Shown one piece after another: positions 10,945 through 18,537 of a stretch of DNA of 64,000 nucleotides. Below the pieces are notes generated by a model. The model was not told the origin of the DNA. It searched no databases and saw only the letters and a program-made list of their open reading frames with translations. Origin of the DNA: CAVPWP01 sp963709395 (GTDB lineage: Bacteria; Pseudomonadota; Alphaproteobacteria; Rhodobacterales; Rhodobacteraceae); the NCBI GenBank assembly GCA_963709395.1, contig CAVPWP010000013.1, positions 124,001 to 188,000 of the forward strand, in the 5' to 3' direction. A program made the position numbers and the translations under genes. Each line of letters begins with the position of its first letter. Position 1 is the first letter of the stretch.

Positions 10945-12351
10945 ATGTGGGTCTGGGTTCCGGTGGTCTTGGTTCCGCTGCTCTACCTCGCGGCGGCCGT
11001 CTGCGTGTGGAGGGCGATCTCGACCGCGCGGACGCCGCAGGGGGCGGTCGGCTGGGTCGTGTTCCTTCTGGCGGCGCCCTATCTCGCCGTCCCGGCGTTC
11101 TTGCTCCTCGGGCACCGGCGCTTTCGCGGTTATGTCATCGCACGGACCGACAGCGCCCGCGTCGTCGCCGGTCTGACCCGGTTCGGTGCGGAACATGCGC
11201 CGCCTTCTCCGCTTGCCGCGCCCGCCCGCGCGATGGAGCGTCTGGCTCACATGCCCGTGGTGCGCGGCAACGACATCGCCCTTCTGATCGACGGCGAGGC
11301 GACGTTCGACGCGATCTTCGCGGCGATCGATGCGGCCGAGGACTATGTCCTGGCGCAGTTCTACATCATCCGGGACGACGCCACGGGGCGCGCATTCGCG
11401 GACCGGCTCAAGGCGGCCGCCGCGCGGGGGGTGAAGGTTCACCTGTTGTTCGACGCGGTCGGCAGCAACCGCCTGCCACGCGCCTATATCGACGACCTGC
11501 GGAAGGGCGGAGTGGCGGTGGTCAACCCCGACCGCATGCGCGGGCCGCAAAGCCGCCTGTCGATCAACTTCCGCAACCATCGCAAGAGCGTCGTCGTCGA
11601 TGGCAAGATCGGGTTCGTCGGCGGGCTGAACGTTGCCGAGGAATACATGGGGCGCCATCCCGGCTTCGGCCCCTGGCGCGACACCCATGCCCGACTGACC
11701 GGGCCGGTCGTGTCGCAACTCCAGCTGGTCTATCTCGAGGACTGGCACTGGGCCACGCGCGAACTTCTGGACGGGCTCGACTGGGAGCCGCAGCGCGCCC
11801 AGGCGGACATGACCGCGCTGATCCTGCCCTCGGGGCCGGGCGACCGGACCGAAACGGGGGCGATGTTCTTTCTGACCGTTCTGGCCGCGGCCGAACGCCG
11901 GATCTGGATCGCTTCGCCCTATTTCGTGCCCGATGCCGATGTGCTGAGCGCGCTCAAGCAAGCGGCCCTTCGCGGGGTCGAGGTGCGACTGCTGGTGCCC
12001 GAGGCCGCAGACCACTGGATCACCTGGCTGGCCGCCTTCGCCTATTTCGACGAGGTCGCCGAGGCGGGGGTCGAGATCTGGCGCTACGGCGAGGGATTCC
12101 TGCACCAGAAGGTGGTGGTGGTCGACGACGCGATGCTGGCGGTCGGGACGACGAACCTCGACAACCGGTCCTTCCGGCTGAACTTCGAGGTGATGGCGGT
12201 CTATTTCGATGCGCGCGCGGCCCGTGCCGGTGCCGATATGCTCGAGGCCGATTTCGCCCGGGCAACCCGGCTGCGGCGGCCTCTGTCGGCCCAGTCGCGC
12301 ACGATTCGGATCGGCGCACCGATCGCCCGGCTCTTCTCGCCTATCCTGTGA
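10945..12351 (+). CDS. cls: Cardiolipin synthase (phospholipase D superfamily)
   Basis: Membrane enzyme of 468 residues that condenses phosphatidylglycerol into cardiolipin. It has two N-terminal transmembrane segments (about residues 3-22 and 35-56), followed by two PLD catalytic motifs: H212-x-K214-x4-D219 followed by GFVGGLN, and H387-x-K389-x4-D394 followed by VGTTNLDNRS. This two-motif order with N-terminal helices is that of the bacterial Cls family. An AGGAGG-like site stands in front of the ATG. The gene is divergent from the TAXI genes (191-bp intergenic region, nothing recognised) and convergent with soxT, and is not obviously linked to either neighbour in function. Confidence 0.93.
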   Translation: MWVWVPVVLVPLLYLAAAVCVWRAISTARTPQGAVGWVVFLLAAPYLAVPAFLLLGHRRFRGYVIARTDSARVVAGLTRFGAEHAPPSPLAAPARAMERLAHMPVVRGNDIALLIDGEATFDAIFAAIDAAEDYVLAQFYIIRDDATGRAFADRLKAAAARGVKVHLLFDAVGSNRLPRAYIDDLRKGGVAVVNPDRMRGPQSRLSINFRNHRKSVVVDGKIGFVGGLNVAEEYMGRHPGFGPWRDTHARLTGPVVSQLQLVYLEDWHWATRELLDGLDWEPQRAQADMTALILPSGPGDRTETGAMFFLTVLAAAERRIWIASPYFVPDADVLSALKQAALRGVEVRLLVPEAADHWITWLAAFAYFDEVAEAGVEIWRYGEGFLHQKVVVVDDAMLAVGTTNLDNRSFRLNFEVMAVYFDARAARAGADMLEADFARATRLRRPLSAQSRTIRIGAPIARLFSPIL

Positions 12352-12376
12352 GGGGGGTGGGGCAGGCGCCGCCGGA

Positions 12377-13432
12377 TCAGGCCGACGCGAACCCCTGGAT
12401 CAATTGCCGCAGCCCGAGGGCGGCGCCCAGAACGATCGAGACGAAGGTCAAAGGCGCCCCGTAGGCGAGGACCGAGAACGCCGATATGCCCTGGCCGATG
12501 GTGCAGCCCATCGCCACAGACGCGCCCACACCCATCAGCCCCGCGCCGAAGATCTGGCGACGCAGCTCGCGCGGGTCCTCGCAGGCCTCCCACCGGAAAA
12601 GCCCGCGCAGCAGGCTGCCCAGGAACGCGCCGAGCCAGACCCCGACGACCGCGCCGATCCCGAAGGAGACCGTGCTTCCCGACGCGGTCATCGCGAAGAG
12701 GATCGTTTCGCCAAGCGGGGCCGAGAACGTGAAGGTTTCGACCGGCACCGCCCCGAGGCTGCGGTCGGCGATCCATTGCGTGCCGGCCAGCGCGGCCGCG
12801 ACCGTCACGCCTACGGCCAGGCCCCAGAAGACCATGCCCCGTTCGGCTCGGAATCCCGCGGGGGAGAGGATCGCCGCCATTCCCGCAAGCCCAAGCAGGA
12901 TGCCGATGGAGGCCGCGGAGAGGCCGGTCATCGCCTCGACCAGATGGGCATAACCCGGCAGAGTGCCGGTTTCGATGAGATCGGGCGGGAACAGAAGAAG
13001 CCGCAAGCCCGCTAGCGGACCCGACAGCGTGACATAGGCCGAGATGCCAAGGACGAGGACGATCACGAAGCTGCGCAGGTCCCCGCCGCCAAGCCGGGCA
13101 AGCGACCCGAAGGCACAGTTGCCCGCGATGGCCATCCCATAGCCGAAGACAAGGCCGCCCACGATGCTGGCCACCGGGTTCCAGCCGCCGTCGAGATAGA
13201 TGGTTTCGCCCAAACTGACGGCCCCGCTGGCTGCCAGCACAAAGGTGCAGACCGTCGCCGTGGCGGTGGCGAGAAGCCACATACGCAGCCGGTGATCGGA
13301 TCCGCCGTAAAGCAGGTCCTCGATCGCGCCCAGGGTGCAGAAACGTCCGATCCGTGAGGCCAGCCCGAGGATCACGCCCCCGGCAAGCCCGAAGCAGGCA
13401 ACAAGGTAGGCGTCGCTCAGCTCGATCCACAT
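12377..13432 (-). CDS. soxT: YeeE/YedE-family sulfur-compound transporter, SoxT type
   Basis: Integral membrane protein of 351 residues with about nine hydrophobic segments. It carries the paired cysteine-containing motifs of the family: RIGRFCTLGAIEDLL near the N-terminus, AIAGNCAFGSLARLGGGDLR in the middle, and VGASVAMGCTIGQGISA near the C-terminus. YeeE/YedE proteins import thiosulfate or other sulfur species using conserved cysteines; in Paracoccus-type sox loci such a gene is called soxT. It lies directly downstream of soxR, with a GGGAGGGG ribosome-binding site, so it is probably under SoxR control. Its cargo (thiosulfate or a signal species) is inferred. Confidence 0.88.
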   Translation of the reverse strand: MWIELSDAYLVACFGLAGGVILGLASRIGRFCTLGAIEDLLYGGSDHRLRMWLLATATATVCTFVLAASGAVSLGETIYLDGGWNPVASIVGGLVFGYGMAIAGNCAFGSLARLGGGDLRSFVIVLVLGISAYVTLSGPLAGLRLLLFPPDLIETGTLPGYAHLVEAMTGLSAASIGILLGLAGMAAILSPAGFRAERGMVFWGLAVGVTVAAALAGTQWIADRSLGAVPVETFTFSAPLGETILFAMTASGSTVSFGIGAVVGVWLGAFLGSLLRGLFRWEACEDPRELRRQIFGAGLMGVGASVAMGCTIGQGISAFSVLAYGAPLTFVSIVLGAALGLRQLIQGFASA

Positions 13433-13489
13433 GGCCGGTCCCCTCCCAGGATACGCCGCGACGTGCTCTTGTCGGCTTGGTGCGGCGGG

Positions 13490-13825
13490 TCAGCTGTCCT
13501 TGCAGAACAGTTCGTAGACCACTTCCAGTATTTGTCGCGGACGGTCGTCGGTCAAGCTGTAGAAGATCGTCTTTCCGTCGCGCCGCGGGGTCACCAGACC
13601 CTCGAGCCGAAGGCGGGAGAGCTGCTGTGACACGGCCGCCTGCCGGGCGGAGAGGAGTTCCTCGAGTTCGGTCACGGATTTTTCGCCGGTGACGAGATGG
13701 CAAAGGATCATCAGCCGCCCCTCATGGCTGATCGCCTTGAGGAAGTTGGACGCCTGCGTCGCGTTCGCGACCATCTTGTCCATCTCGGCATCGGCGGTCT
13801 CTGCGCTGAACACCGGTAGCTGCAT
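13490..13825 (-). CDS. soxR: ArsR-family transcriptional repressor SoxR
   Basis: Winged-helix repressor of 111 residues. The HTH covers about residues 50-80, with LLSARQAAVSQQLSRLRLEGLV as recognition region and RRDGKTIFYSL as the wing. SoxR proteins repress sox genes in the absence of reduced sulfur and sense sulfane sulfur through a cysteine pair. Here I see Cys42 (MILCHLV) and the C-terminal Cys109 (LFCKDS), a plausible pair. Its likely operators are the palindromes before soxX, before soxB and in the soxS-soxV gap. It is encoded between hbpS and soxT on the minus strand. Confidence 0.9.
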   Translation of the reverse strand: MQLPVFSAETADAEMDKMVANATQASNFLKAISHEGRLMILCHLVTGEKSVTELEELLSARQAAVSQQLSRLRLEGLVTPRRDGKTIFYSLTDDRPRQILEVVYELFCKDS

Positions 13826-13875
13826 CGTCGTTCCGCCTTTCGTCCGCCGGTCTGTCCGGCCGTGGTTGTCTGCCC

Positions 13876-14376
13876 CTAGAAGGCGATCTGGTCCGCAACC
13901 GCGTCGATGCCGGCCTGTGCGCAGACATCGTCTGCCTCAGGAGAGGGGGCCCCCGACACTCCGATTGCCCCTACTATCGAGCCCGCGCCCTCCACGACAA
14001 GTCCCCCGCCGAGGGGGAGCGCTTCGGACAGCTGGCGGATCCCCTGCGAAATGGTGCCCGGCTGCGTCGCCTCGTTCAGGTCGGTCGTGCTTTCGCGAAA
14101 GCTGACTGCCGTCCATGCCTTGCGCCGCGAGGTTTCATAGACGTGAAGGCCCGCGAACCGGTCGCGCAGGAACACCTGCGGGATGCCGAAGCGATCGACC
14201 ACGGTGACCCCGACCTGGTAGCCCTGGTCGCGGCAGGTCTGCATCGCGGCCTGGGCCATCTCGAAGGCGACCTCGGGCTTCATGACCTGGAACGTGACGA
14301 AGGCGCCGTCGTCCTGGGCGGCTGCGGGCAGGGCCAGACAGGCCGCGGCGGCGGCGCTTTGGATCAGTCGTTTCAT
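13876..14376 (-). CDS. Exported GlcG/HbpS-family (DUF336) haem-binding-like protein
   Basis: Protein of 166 residues with a signal peptide (about residues 1-21, ending ALPAAAQ) and the GlcG/HbpS fold signature: MAQAAMQTCRDQGYQVGVTVVDRFG, then a GGGLVVEGAGSIVGAIGVSG stretch near the C-terminus. HbpS-type proteins bind haem or act as extracytoplasmic sensors or stress proteins. It overlaps the soxS stop by 4 bp (ATGA), so it is translationally coupled to the SoxS thioredoxin and co-transcribed with soxR. A role in the c-type cytochrome-rich Sox system, such as haem handling or sensing, is inferred from position only. Confidence 0.85.
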   Translation of the reverse strand: MKRLIQSAAAAACLALPAAAQDDGAFVTFQVMKPEVAFEMAQAAMQTCRDQGYQVGVTVVDRFGIPQVFLRDRFAGLHVYETSRRKAWTAVSFRESTTDLNEATQPGTISQGIRQLSEALPLGGGLVVEGAGSIVGAIGVSGAPSPEADDVCAQAGIDAVADQIAF

Positions 14377-14750
14377 CGTGTTCCTCCCTGATAGTCCGTA
14401 TGTTCCGAAAGCATCCTTCCCAGAAGCCCCCAGAAGAAATCCTCGCCCGGGTAGCCTTCGAGCCGGGCCACCTCGGCGCCTTCATCGATCAGGACGAAGG
14501 TGGGCGTAATCCGCAGCGGCGCGGTGAACGTCAGATCCCCGGGCCGGTCGCCCCGCAGGTCGATGCGGCGCAGCGGAGCATAAGCCCCTTCCGGCGACAC
14601 CGGGTAGATCGGACCGATCTCGGCGTTCCAGCGCGCGCACCACATGCAGCCCCGTTCCTCGACCATCACGAGTTCGGTGTCGGCGATGCTTGCCGTGGCG
14701 CCAAGCGCAAGGGCACCTGAGAGTGCGATGGTTCTGAACACACCGATCAT
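14373..14750 (-). CDS. soxS: Periplasmic thioredoxin-like protein SoxS
   Basis: Small exported thioredoxin-fold protein of 125 residues. It has a signal peptide at about residues 1-23, the redox motif C35-M-W-C38, and the cis-proline region RITPTFVLID. SoxS of Paracoccus keeps SoxYZ in its active, reduced state, with electrons relayed by SoxV. The ATG at 14750 was chosen because in-frame sequence upstream would run through the shared promoter with soxV. It is the first gene of the divergent arm soxS-hbpS-soxR-soxT. Confidence 0.9.
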   Translation of the reverse strand: MIGVFRTIALSGALALGATASIADTELVMVEERGCMWCARWNAEIGPIYPVSPEGAYAPLRRIDLRGDRPGDLTFTAPLRITPTFVLIDEGAEVARLEGYPGEDFFWGLLGRMLSEHTDYQGGTR

Positions 14751-14817
14751 GCGAACGATTGACGCCCCACTTTTTTGAAATGTAATCTGAATATGTGAAT
14801 TGATCAAGGAACCCCCG
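14751..14817. promoter_or_regulatory. soxS-soxV divergent promoter region
   Basis: A 67-bp AT-rich gap between divergent soxS and soxV, containing a T-run and the stretch TGAATATGTGAATTGATC (14787-14804). The heptamer GAATTGA here (14797-14803) recurs in the palindrome in front of soxX (16199-16205), which suggests one regulator, presumably SoxR, binds both. AAGGA at 14806-14810 is the soxV ribosome-binding site. Confidence 0.5.
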
Positions 14818-15549
14818 ATGTTCGACGTGTCTTTTGCCGGCGCAGCGCTTGCGGGATTCCTGTCGTTCCTGTCGCCCTGCATCCTGCCCATCGTGCCCTT
14901 CTATCTCAGCTACATGGCCGGCGTCAGCATGAACCAGATCACCGCCGACGGGCAACTCAGCCCGGCCGTGCGCCGCAAGGCGGTGGTATCGGCGATCTTT
15001 TTCTCGGCGGGGGTGATCACGATCTTCATGGGGCTCGGCGCCACCGCAAGCATCTTCGGCCAGCTTGTCCGGGAATGGTTCGATGTGCTGCGCTGGCTGG
15101 CGGCTGCACTGATCTTCGTGATGGGGCTGCATTTTCTTGGGGTGATCCGGATCGGCTTTCTCTACCGCCAGTTCAGGGCAGAGGCAGGCAGCACGAACAA
15201 CATGACCTATTTCGGCGCCTACCTGATCGGGCTGGCCTTCGCCTTTGGCTGGACGCCCTGTGTCGGGCCGGTGCTGGCGGCCATCCTGTTCACGGCAGCG
15301 GGGTCCGAGACTGCGGCGCGCGGGGCGCTCCTGCTTCTCGTCTACGGGATCGGGATGACCGCGCCCTTTGTGGTCGCGGCCCTGTTCGTGGGGCCGTTCA
15401 TGCGCTGGATGCAGGGCTTCCGAAAGCACCTGCCCAAGGTCGAGAAGGCGATGGGCGGGCTTCTGGTGATCTTCGCGGTGCTGATCGCCACCAACACGAT
15501 AAACTACATCGCCAACTGGATGGTAATGTTCTGGCCGCAGATCGGCTGA
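14818..15549 (+). CDS. soxV: CcdA-family thiol-disulfide transporter SoxV
   Basis: Inner-membrane protein of 243 residues with six hydrophobic segments. It moves reducing equivalents from cytoplasmic thioredoxin to periplasmic SoxW/SoxS. The two CcdA cysteines are visible: C21 in SFLSPCILPIVP and C148 in FGWTPCVGP. The ATG at 14818 is preferred over a TTG at 14800, since AAGGA lies 7 nt before it and the protein then starts as usual for CcdA (MFDVSFAGAALAGFLSF). It begins the plus-strand sox operon, and soxW follows after 17 bp. Confidence 0.95.
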   Translation: MFDVSFAGAALAGFLSFLSPCILPIVPFYLSYMAGVSMNQITADGQLSPAVRRKAVVSAIFFSAGVITIFMGLGATASIFGQLVREWFDVLRWLAAALIFVMGLHFLGVIRIGFLYRQFRAEAGSTNNMTYFGAYLIGLAFAFGWTPCVGPVLAAILFTAAGSETAARGALLLLVYGIGMTAPFVVAALFVGPFMRWMQGFRKHLPKVEKAMGGLLVIFAVLIATNTINYIANWMVMFWPQIG

Positions 15550-15566
15550 CCGAGGGAGGACGGACA

Positions 15567-16145
15567 ATGACCCGACTTATGACTGCGCTGGCCGCGATCG
15601 CGCTTGCCGTACCCGCATGGGGCGCGGAGCTTGGCGACGATGGGCTTCACAAGACACCGTGGATGCGCGACACGTTCAAGGATCTGAGCGAGGACCTGGC
15701 CGAGGCGAACGCCGAGGGCAAGCGGCTGATGCTGATCTTCGAGCAGCGCGGCTGCATCTACTGCACCGAGATGCACGAGAAGGTTTTCCCCGATCCCGAG
15801 ATCGCCGGCTACATCGAGGACAATTTCTTCGTGGTGCAGCTCAACCTGCATGGCGACATCGAGATCACCGATGTCGACGGCGAAGTCCTGACCGAAAAGC
15901 AGGCGGCCCGCAAATGGGGGATCATGTTCACGCCAAGCATGGTCTTCATGCCCGAAGAGGTCTCGGGCGAGGACCACGCGATTCGCGAGGCAGTCGCCGT
16001 GATGCCCGGCGCGTTCGGGCGGGGCACCACGCTCGACCTTCTCACCTGGGTCAACGAGAAGCGCTACGAGGACCAGTCCGAGGAGGATTTCCAGCGTTAT
16101 CACGCCCGGCGGATCCAGGAACGTGCAAACGGATCAACGGACTGA
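15567..16145 (+). CDS. soxW: Periplasmic thioredoxin SoxW
   Basis: Exported thioredoxin-like protein of 192 residues with a signal peptide (1-20, ...VPAWGAE). The redox motif is C63-I-Y-C66 in FEQRGCIYCTEMHEKVF, and FTPSMVFM supplies the cis-proline. SoxW accepts electrons from SoxV. Its exact substrate is debated, since soxW mutants of Paracoccus still oxidise thiosulfate. GGGAGGA precedes the ATG. The charged C-terminal tail (YEDQSEEDFQRYHARR) resembles other SoxW proteins. Confidence 0.93.
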   Translation: MTRLMTALAAIALAVPAWGAELGDDGLHKTPWMRDTFKDLSEDLAEANAEGKRLMLIFEQRGCIYCTEMHEKVFPDPEIAGYIEDNFFVVQLNLHGDIEITDVDGEVLTEKQAARKWGIMFTPSMVFMPEEVSGEDHAIREAVAVMPGAFGRGTTLDLLTWVNEKRYEDQSEEDFQRYHARRIQERANGSTD

Positions 16146-16189
16146 CGGGCGCAGGACAGGGCGCGCCGCCCTCGCGGGGGCGAACCGCC

Positions 16190-16209
16190 GAATTCAAAGA
16201 ATTGAATTC
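16190..16209. promoter_or_regulatory. Palindromic operator upstream of soxX (site 1)
   Basis: GAATTCAAAGAATTGAATTC contains nested inverted repeats: AATTC-AAA-GAATT inside a GAATTC...GAATTC pair. It lies in the 134-bp soxW-soxX gap, the place where SoxR binds in other sox loci. The SoxR assignment is inferred from position and from the GAATTGA match in the soxS-soxV gap. Confidence 0.5.
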
Positions 16210-16231
16210 GATGTTGCATGAACGTGCTTCG

Positions 16232-16247
16232 GTATATTAGCGTATAC
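16232..16247. promoter_or_regulatory. Palindromic operator upstream of soxX (site 2)
   Basis: GTATA-N6-TATAC, about 30 bp upstream of the soxX start. It resembles the CGTATTC/GAATACG arms before soxB. It may overlap the soxX promoter's -10 region, which would suit a repressor. Confidence 0.45.
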
Positions 16248-16279
16248 GAAAGAACCGAAACAGGCCTTTGGGAGGAGCC

Positions 16280-16759
16280 ATGAGAGGACTTGCAGCACTG
16301 GCTGGCGCGACGGCGCTGGTGGCGTCAGTCGCCGGGGCAGATGTCGTCGCCCCGCAGGATGTCGTCTATGACGAATACGGCGGGGTCGCGGCGTCGCTTA
16401 CGGGCCAGCCGGGCAACCCGGCCGAAGGACGGAAGGTGTTCTCGACCCGCGCCATTGGCAATTGCGTTTCCTGCCACACCGTCTCCGAAATGATCGAGGA
16501 CGTGCAGTGGCACGGCAACGTGGGTCCGTCGCTTGACGGCGTGGCCGACCGCTGGACCGAGGCCGACATCCGCGGCATCGTGATCAACGCCAAGAACGTG
16601 TATGATGGCACCATCATGCCGGCGTTCTACAAGACGTCGGGCTTCATCCGTCCGGGCGACGCCTACACGACGAAGCCTGCACAGGAACCGCTTCCCCCCT
16701 TGCTCACGCCCGAGCAGATCGAAGACGTGGTGGCCTATCTGATGACCCTGAAGGAATGA
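16280..16759 (+). CDS. soxX: Sulfur-oxidising cytochrome c subunit SoxX
   Basis: Monohaem c-type cytochrome of 159 residues, periplasmic partner of SoxA. SoxAX oxidatively attaches thiosulfate to the SoxY cysteine. It has a signal peptide (1-20), the haem site C62-V-S-C-H66, and the probable axial methionine in GTIMPAFYKTSGF. A TTG 12 nt upstream is in frame but would swallow the GGAGGAG ribosome-binding site, so the ATG at 16280 is chosen. soxY follows after 28 bp. Confidence 0.96.
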   Translation: MRGLAALAGATALVASVAGADVVAPQDVVYDEYGGVAASLTGQPGNPAEGRKVFSTRAIGNCVSCHTVSEMIEDVQWHGNVGPSLDGVADRWTEADIRGIVINAKNVYDGTIMPAFYKTSGFIRPGDAYTTKPAQEPLPPLLTPEQIEDVVAYLMTLKE

Positions 16760-16787
16760 TGAGTCCTTTGGACAAGGAGAAAGAAAC

Positions 16788-17207
16788 ATGGACCTGACGA
16801 GACGCACAGCGCTGGCGCTGGGGGCCGCAGCGGCCGCCGCCGCCATACTTCCCTTCCGGCCCGCCCACGCGGCGGTGGAAGACACGATCGCGGCCTTCAC
16901 CGGCGGAGCGCCGGTCGGAGAAGGCGGGATCACCCTGACCACGCCCGAAATCGCCGAGAACGGCAACACGGTGCCCGTCTCCGTGTCGGCCCCCGGCGCG
17001 GTGGCGATCATGCTGCTTGCAGCCGGCAACCCGAACCCGGACGTGGGCATCTTCAACTTCGGCCCGCTGGCGGCAAGCCAGTCGGCCTCGACCCGTATCC
17101 GGCTTGCCGGCACGCAGGATGTCATCGCCATCGCCAAGATGGCCGACGGCAGCTTCGTGCAGGCCAGCAATGAAGTCAAAGTCACCATCGGCGGCTGCGG
17201 CGGCTGA
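16788..17207 (+). CDS. soxY: Sulfur carrier protein SoxY
   Basis: Covalent carrier of the sulfur substrate, 139 residues. The C-terminal swinging arm ends GGCGG with the carrier cysteine at residue 137, as in all SoxY. The N-terminus has a twin-arginine signal (RRTALALG, then an alanine-rich hydrophobic stretch ending AHA), consistent with Tat export as a folded SoxYZ dimer. Neighbours soxX, soxZ and soxA are in the standard order. Confidence 0.97.
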   Translation: MDLTRRTALALGAAAAAAAILPFRPAHAAVEDTIAAFTGGAPVGEGGITLTTPEIAENGNTVPVSVSAPGAVAIMLLAAGNPNPDVGIFNFGPLAASQSASTRIRLAGTQDVIAIAKMADGSFVQASNEVKVTIGGCGG

Positions 17208-17225
17208 TCTGAGGAGCACCATAAA

Positions 17226-17552
17226 ATGGCAGATGTGAAACCCCGCGTCCGCGTGCCCGACACCGCCTCCGCAGGTGAGGCGATCGTGATCAAGACGCTC
17301 ATAAACCACGCCATGGAATCCGGCCAGCGCAAGGACTCCAGCGGCAACCCCATCCCGCGCCAGATCATCAATCGCTTTGTCGTCACCTTCAACGGCGAGA
17401 ACGTGATCGACGTGAACATCGAACCGGCTGTGTCGACCAACCCGTACTTCGAGTTCGAGGCGACAGTGCCTGAATCCGGTACCTTCACCTTCACCTGGTA
17501 CGACGATGACGGCTCGGTCTACGAGACAACGGCGGACATCACGGTCAGCTGA
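17226..17552 (+). CDS. soxZ: Sulfur carrier subunit SoxZ
   Basis: Immunoglobulin-fold partner of SoxY, 108 residues, without its own signal peptide and so exported with SoxY. Family features are PRVRVPDTASAGEAIVIKTLINHAMESGQR at the start and FTFTWYDDDGSVYE near the end. It contains no cysteine, as expected. It begins 18 bp after soxY. Confidence 0.97.
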   Translation: MADVKPRVRVPDTASAGEAIVIKTLINHAMESGQRKDSSGNPIPRQIINRFVVTFNGENVIDVNIEPAVSTNPYFEFEATVPESGTFTFTWYDDDGSVYETTADITVS

Positions 17553-17582
17553 TCGCCGGTGCAGGTAGCAGGGAGGAAACCA

Positions 17583-18446
17583 ATGACGAGAACAACGCTG
17601 AAGGGCGGACTGGCGGCGGCGGCGATTGCCGCCGCGATGGTCGGCACCGCGACTGCGGAACCCAATCTCGACGACACGCTCGTGGTGAATGAAGAGATCG
17701 AGATGATCACGCGGACCGCGCCGACCGAATACATGTCCAAGATCTTCGACGAGACGATCTCGGGCTGGCACTTCCGCGAGGCCGACACGCGCGACATGCA
17801 GCGCGACGACTTCGACAACCCGGCGATGCTTTACGTGGACCAGGCGCGGGACGTCTGGAACACGGTCGAAGGGTCGGCGGGGGAATCCTGCGCCTCGTGC
17901 CACGGCGATCCCGACTCCCTGCGCGGCTTCTGGTCGACACAGCCGAAGTACAATTCGGAAAAAGCCGAGCTCTGGACGGCTGAGATGTACATCAACGACT
18001 GTCGAGAGAACCGCATGGGCGCCGAGCCCTGGGGCTGGGACAGCGGAGAGATGAAGAACATGACCGCGCTGATCGCCTCGGTGTCGCGCGGTCTGCCGAT
18101 GAACGTGGCAATCGATGGCGATGCGCAGCCCTATTGGGAGCGCGGGCAGGAGATCTATTACACCCGCTACGGTCAGCTCGAACTGTCCTGTGCCAATTGC
18201 CACGAGGACAACAACGGCAACTACATCCGCGCCGACCACCTCAGCCAGGGCCAGATCAACGGCTTTCCGACCTACCGTCTGAAGAACGCCGGTCTGGTGT
18301 CGCGGCACAACCGCTTCCGCGGCTGCATCCGTGACACGCGTGGCGAGCCCTACGGCGTCGGGTCCGAGGATTTCATCTCGCTCGAGCTTTACGTCGCCTC
18401 GCGGGGCAACGGTCTGTCGGTCGAAGGTCCGGCCGTCCGCAACTGA
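17583..18446 (+). CDS. soxA: Sulfur-oxidising dihaem cytochrome c subunit SoxA
   Basis: Catalytic subunit of SoxAX, 287 residues. It has a signal peptide (about 1-25) and two haem sites: C103-A-S-C-H107 and C203-A-N-C-H207. C140 is a candidate axial ligand of the first haem, and C248 in FRGCIRDTRGEP matches the active-site cysteine persulfide. It is thus the dihaem form, as in Rhodovulum, and not the reduced monohaem form. GGGAGGAAA precedes the ATG at 17583. A strong hairpin follows directly, so soxVWXYZA may end partly here. Confidence 0.96.
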   Translation: MTRTTLKGGLAAAAIAAAMVGTATAEPNLDDTLVVNEEIEMITRTAPTEYMSKIFDETISGWHFREADTRDMQRDDFDNPAMLYVDQARDVWNTVEGSAGESCASCHGDPDSLRGFWSTQPKYNSEKAELWTAEMYINDCRENRMGAEPWGWDSGEMKNMTALIASVSRGLPMNVAIDGDAQPYWERGQEIYYTRYGQLELSCANCHEDNNGNYIRADHLSQGQINGFPTYRLKNAGLVSRHNRFRGCIRDTRGEPYGVGSEDFISLELYVASRGNGLSVEGPAVRN

Positions 18447-18451
18447 TTATC

Positions 18452-18484
18452 GGCCCGCGCGGGACATCTCGCGCGGGCCTTTCT
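18452..18484 (+). terminator. Terminator or attenuator after soxA
   Basis: GGCCCGCGCG and CGCGCGGGCC form a perfect 10-bp stem around an 8-nt loop, followed by TTTCTCT. It would terminate or thin out transcription between soxA and soxB. Confidence 0.75.
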
Positions 18485-18493
18485 CTGTCGAAA

Positions 18494-18515
18494 CGTATTC
18501 ATCTTGGCGAATACG
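18494..18515. promoter_or_regulatory. Inverted repeat upstream of soxB, probable operator
   Basis: CGTATTC-N8-GAATACG, perfect 7-bp arms, between the soxA terminator and the soxB ribosome-binding site (AAAGGA). Its position after a terminator suggests that soxBCDEF has its own regulated promoter; SoxR is the obvious candidate. Confidence 0.5.
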
Positions 18516-18537
18516 ATGACCCAAGAAAGGACAGCGA

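Noticed and set aside
16268..16279. TTG start for soxX
   Set aside because: It lies inside the GGGAGGAG ribosome-binding site of the ATG at 16280.
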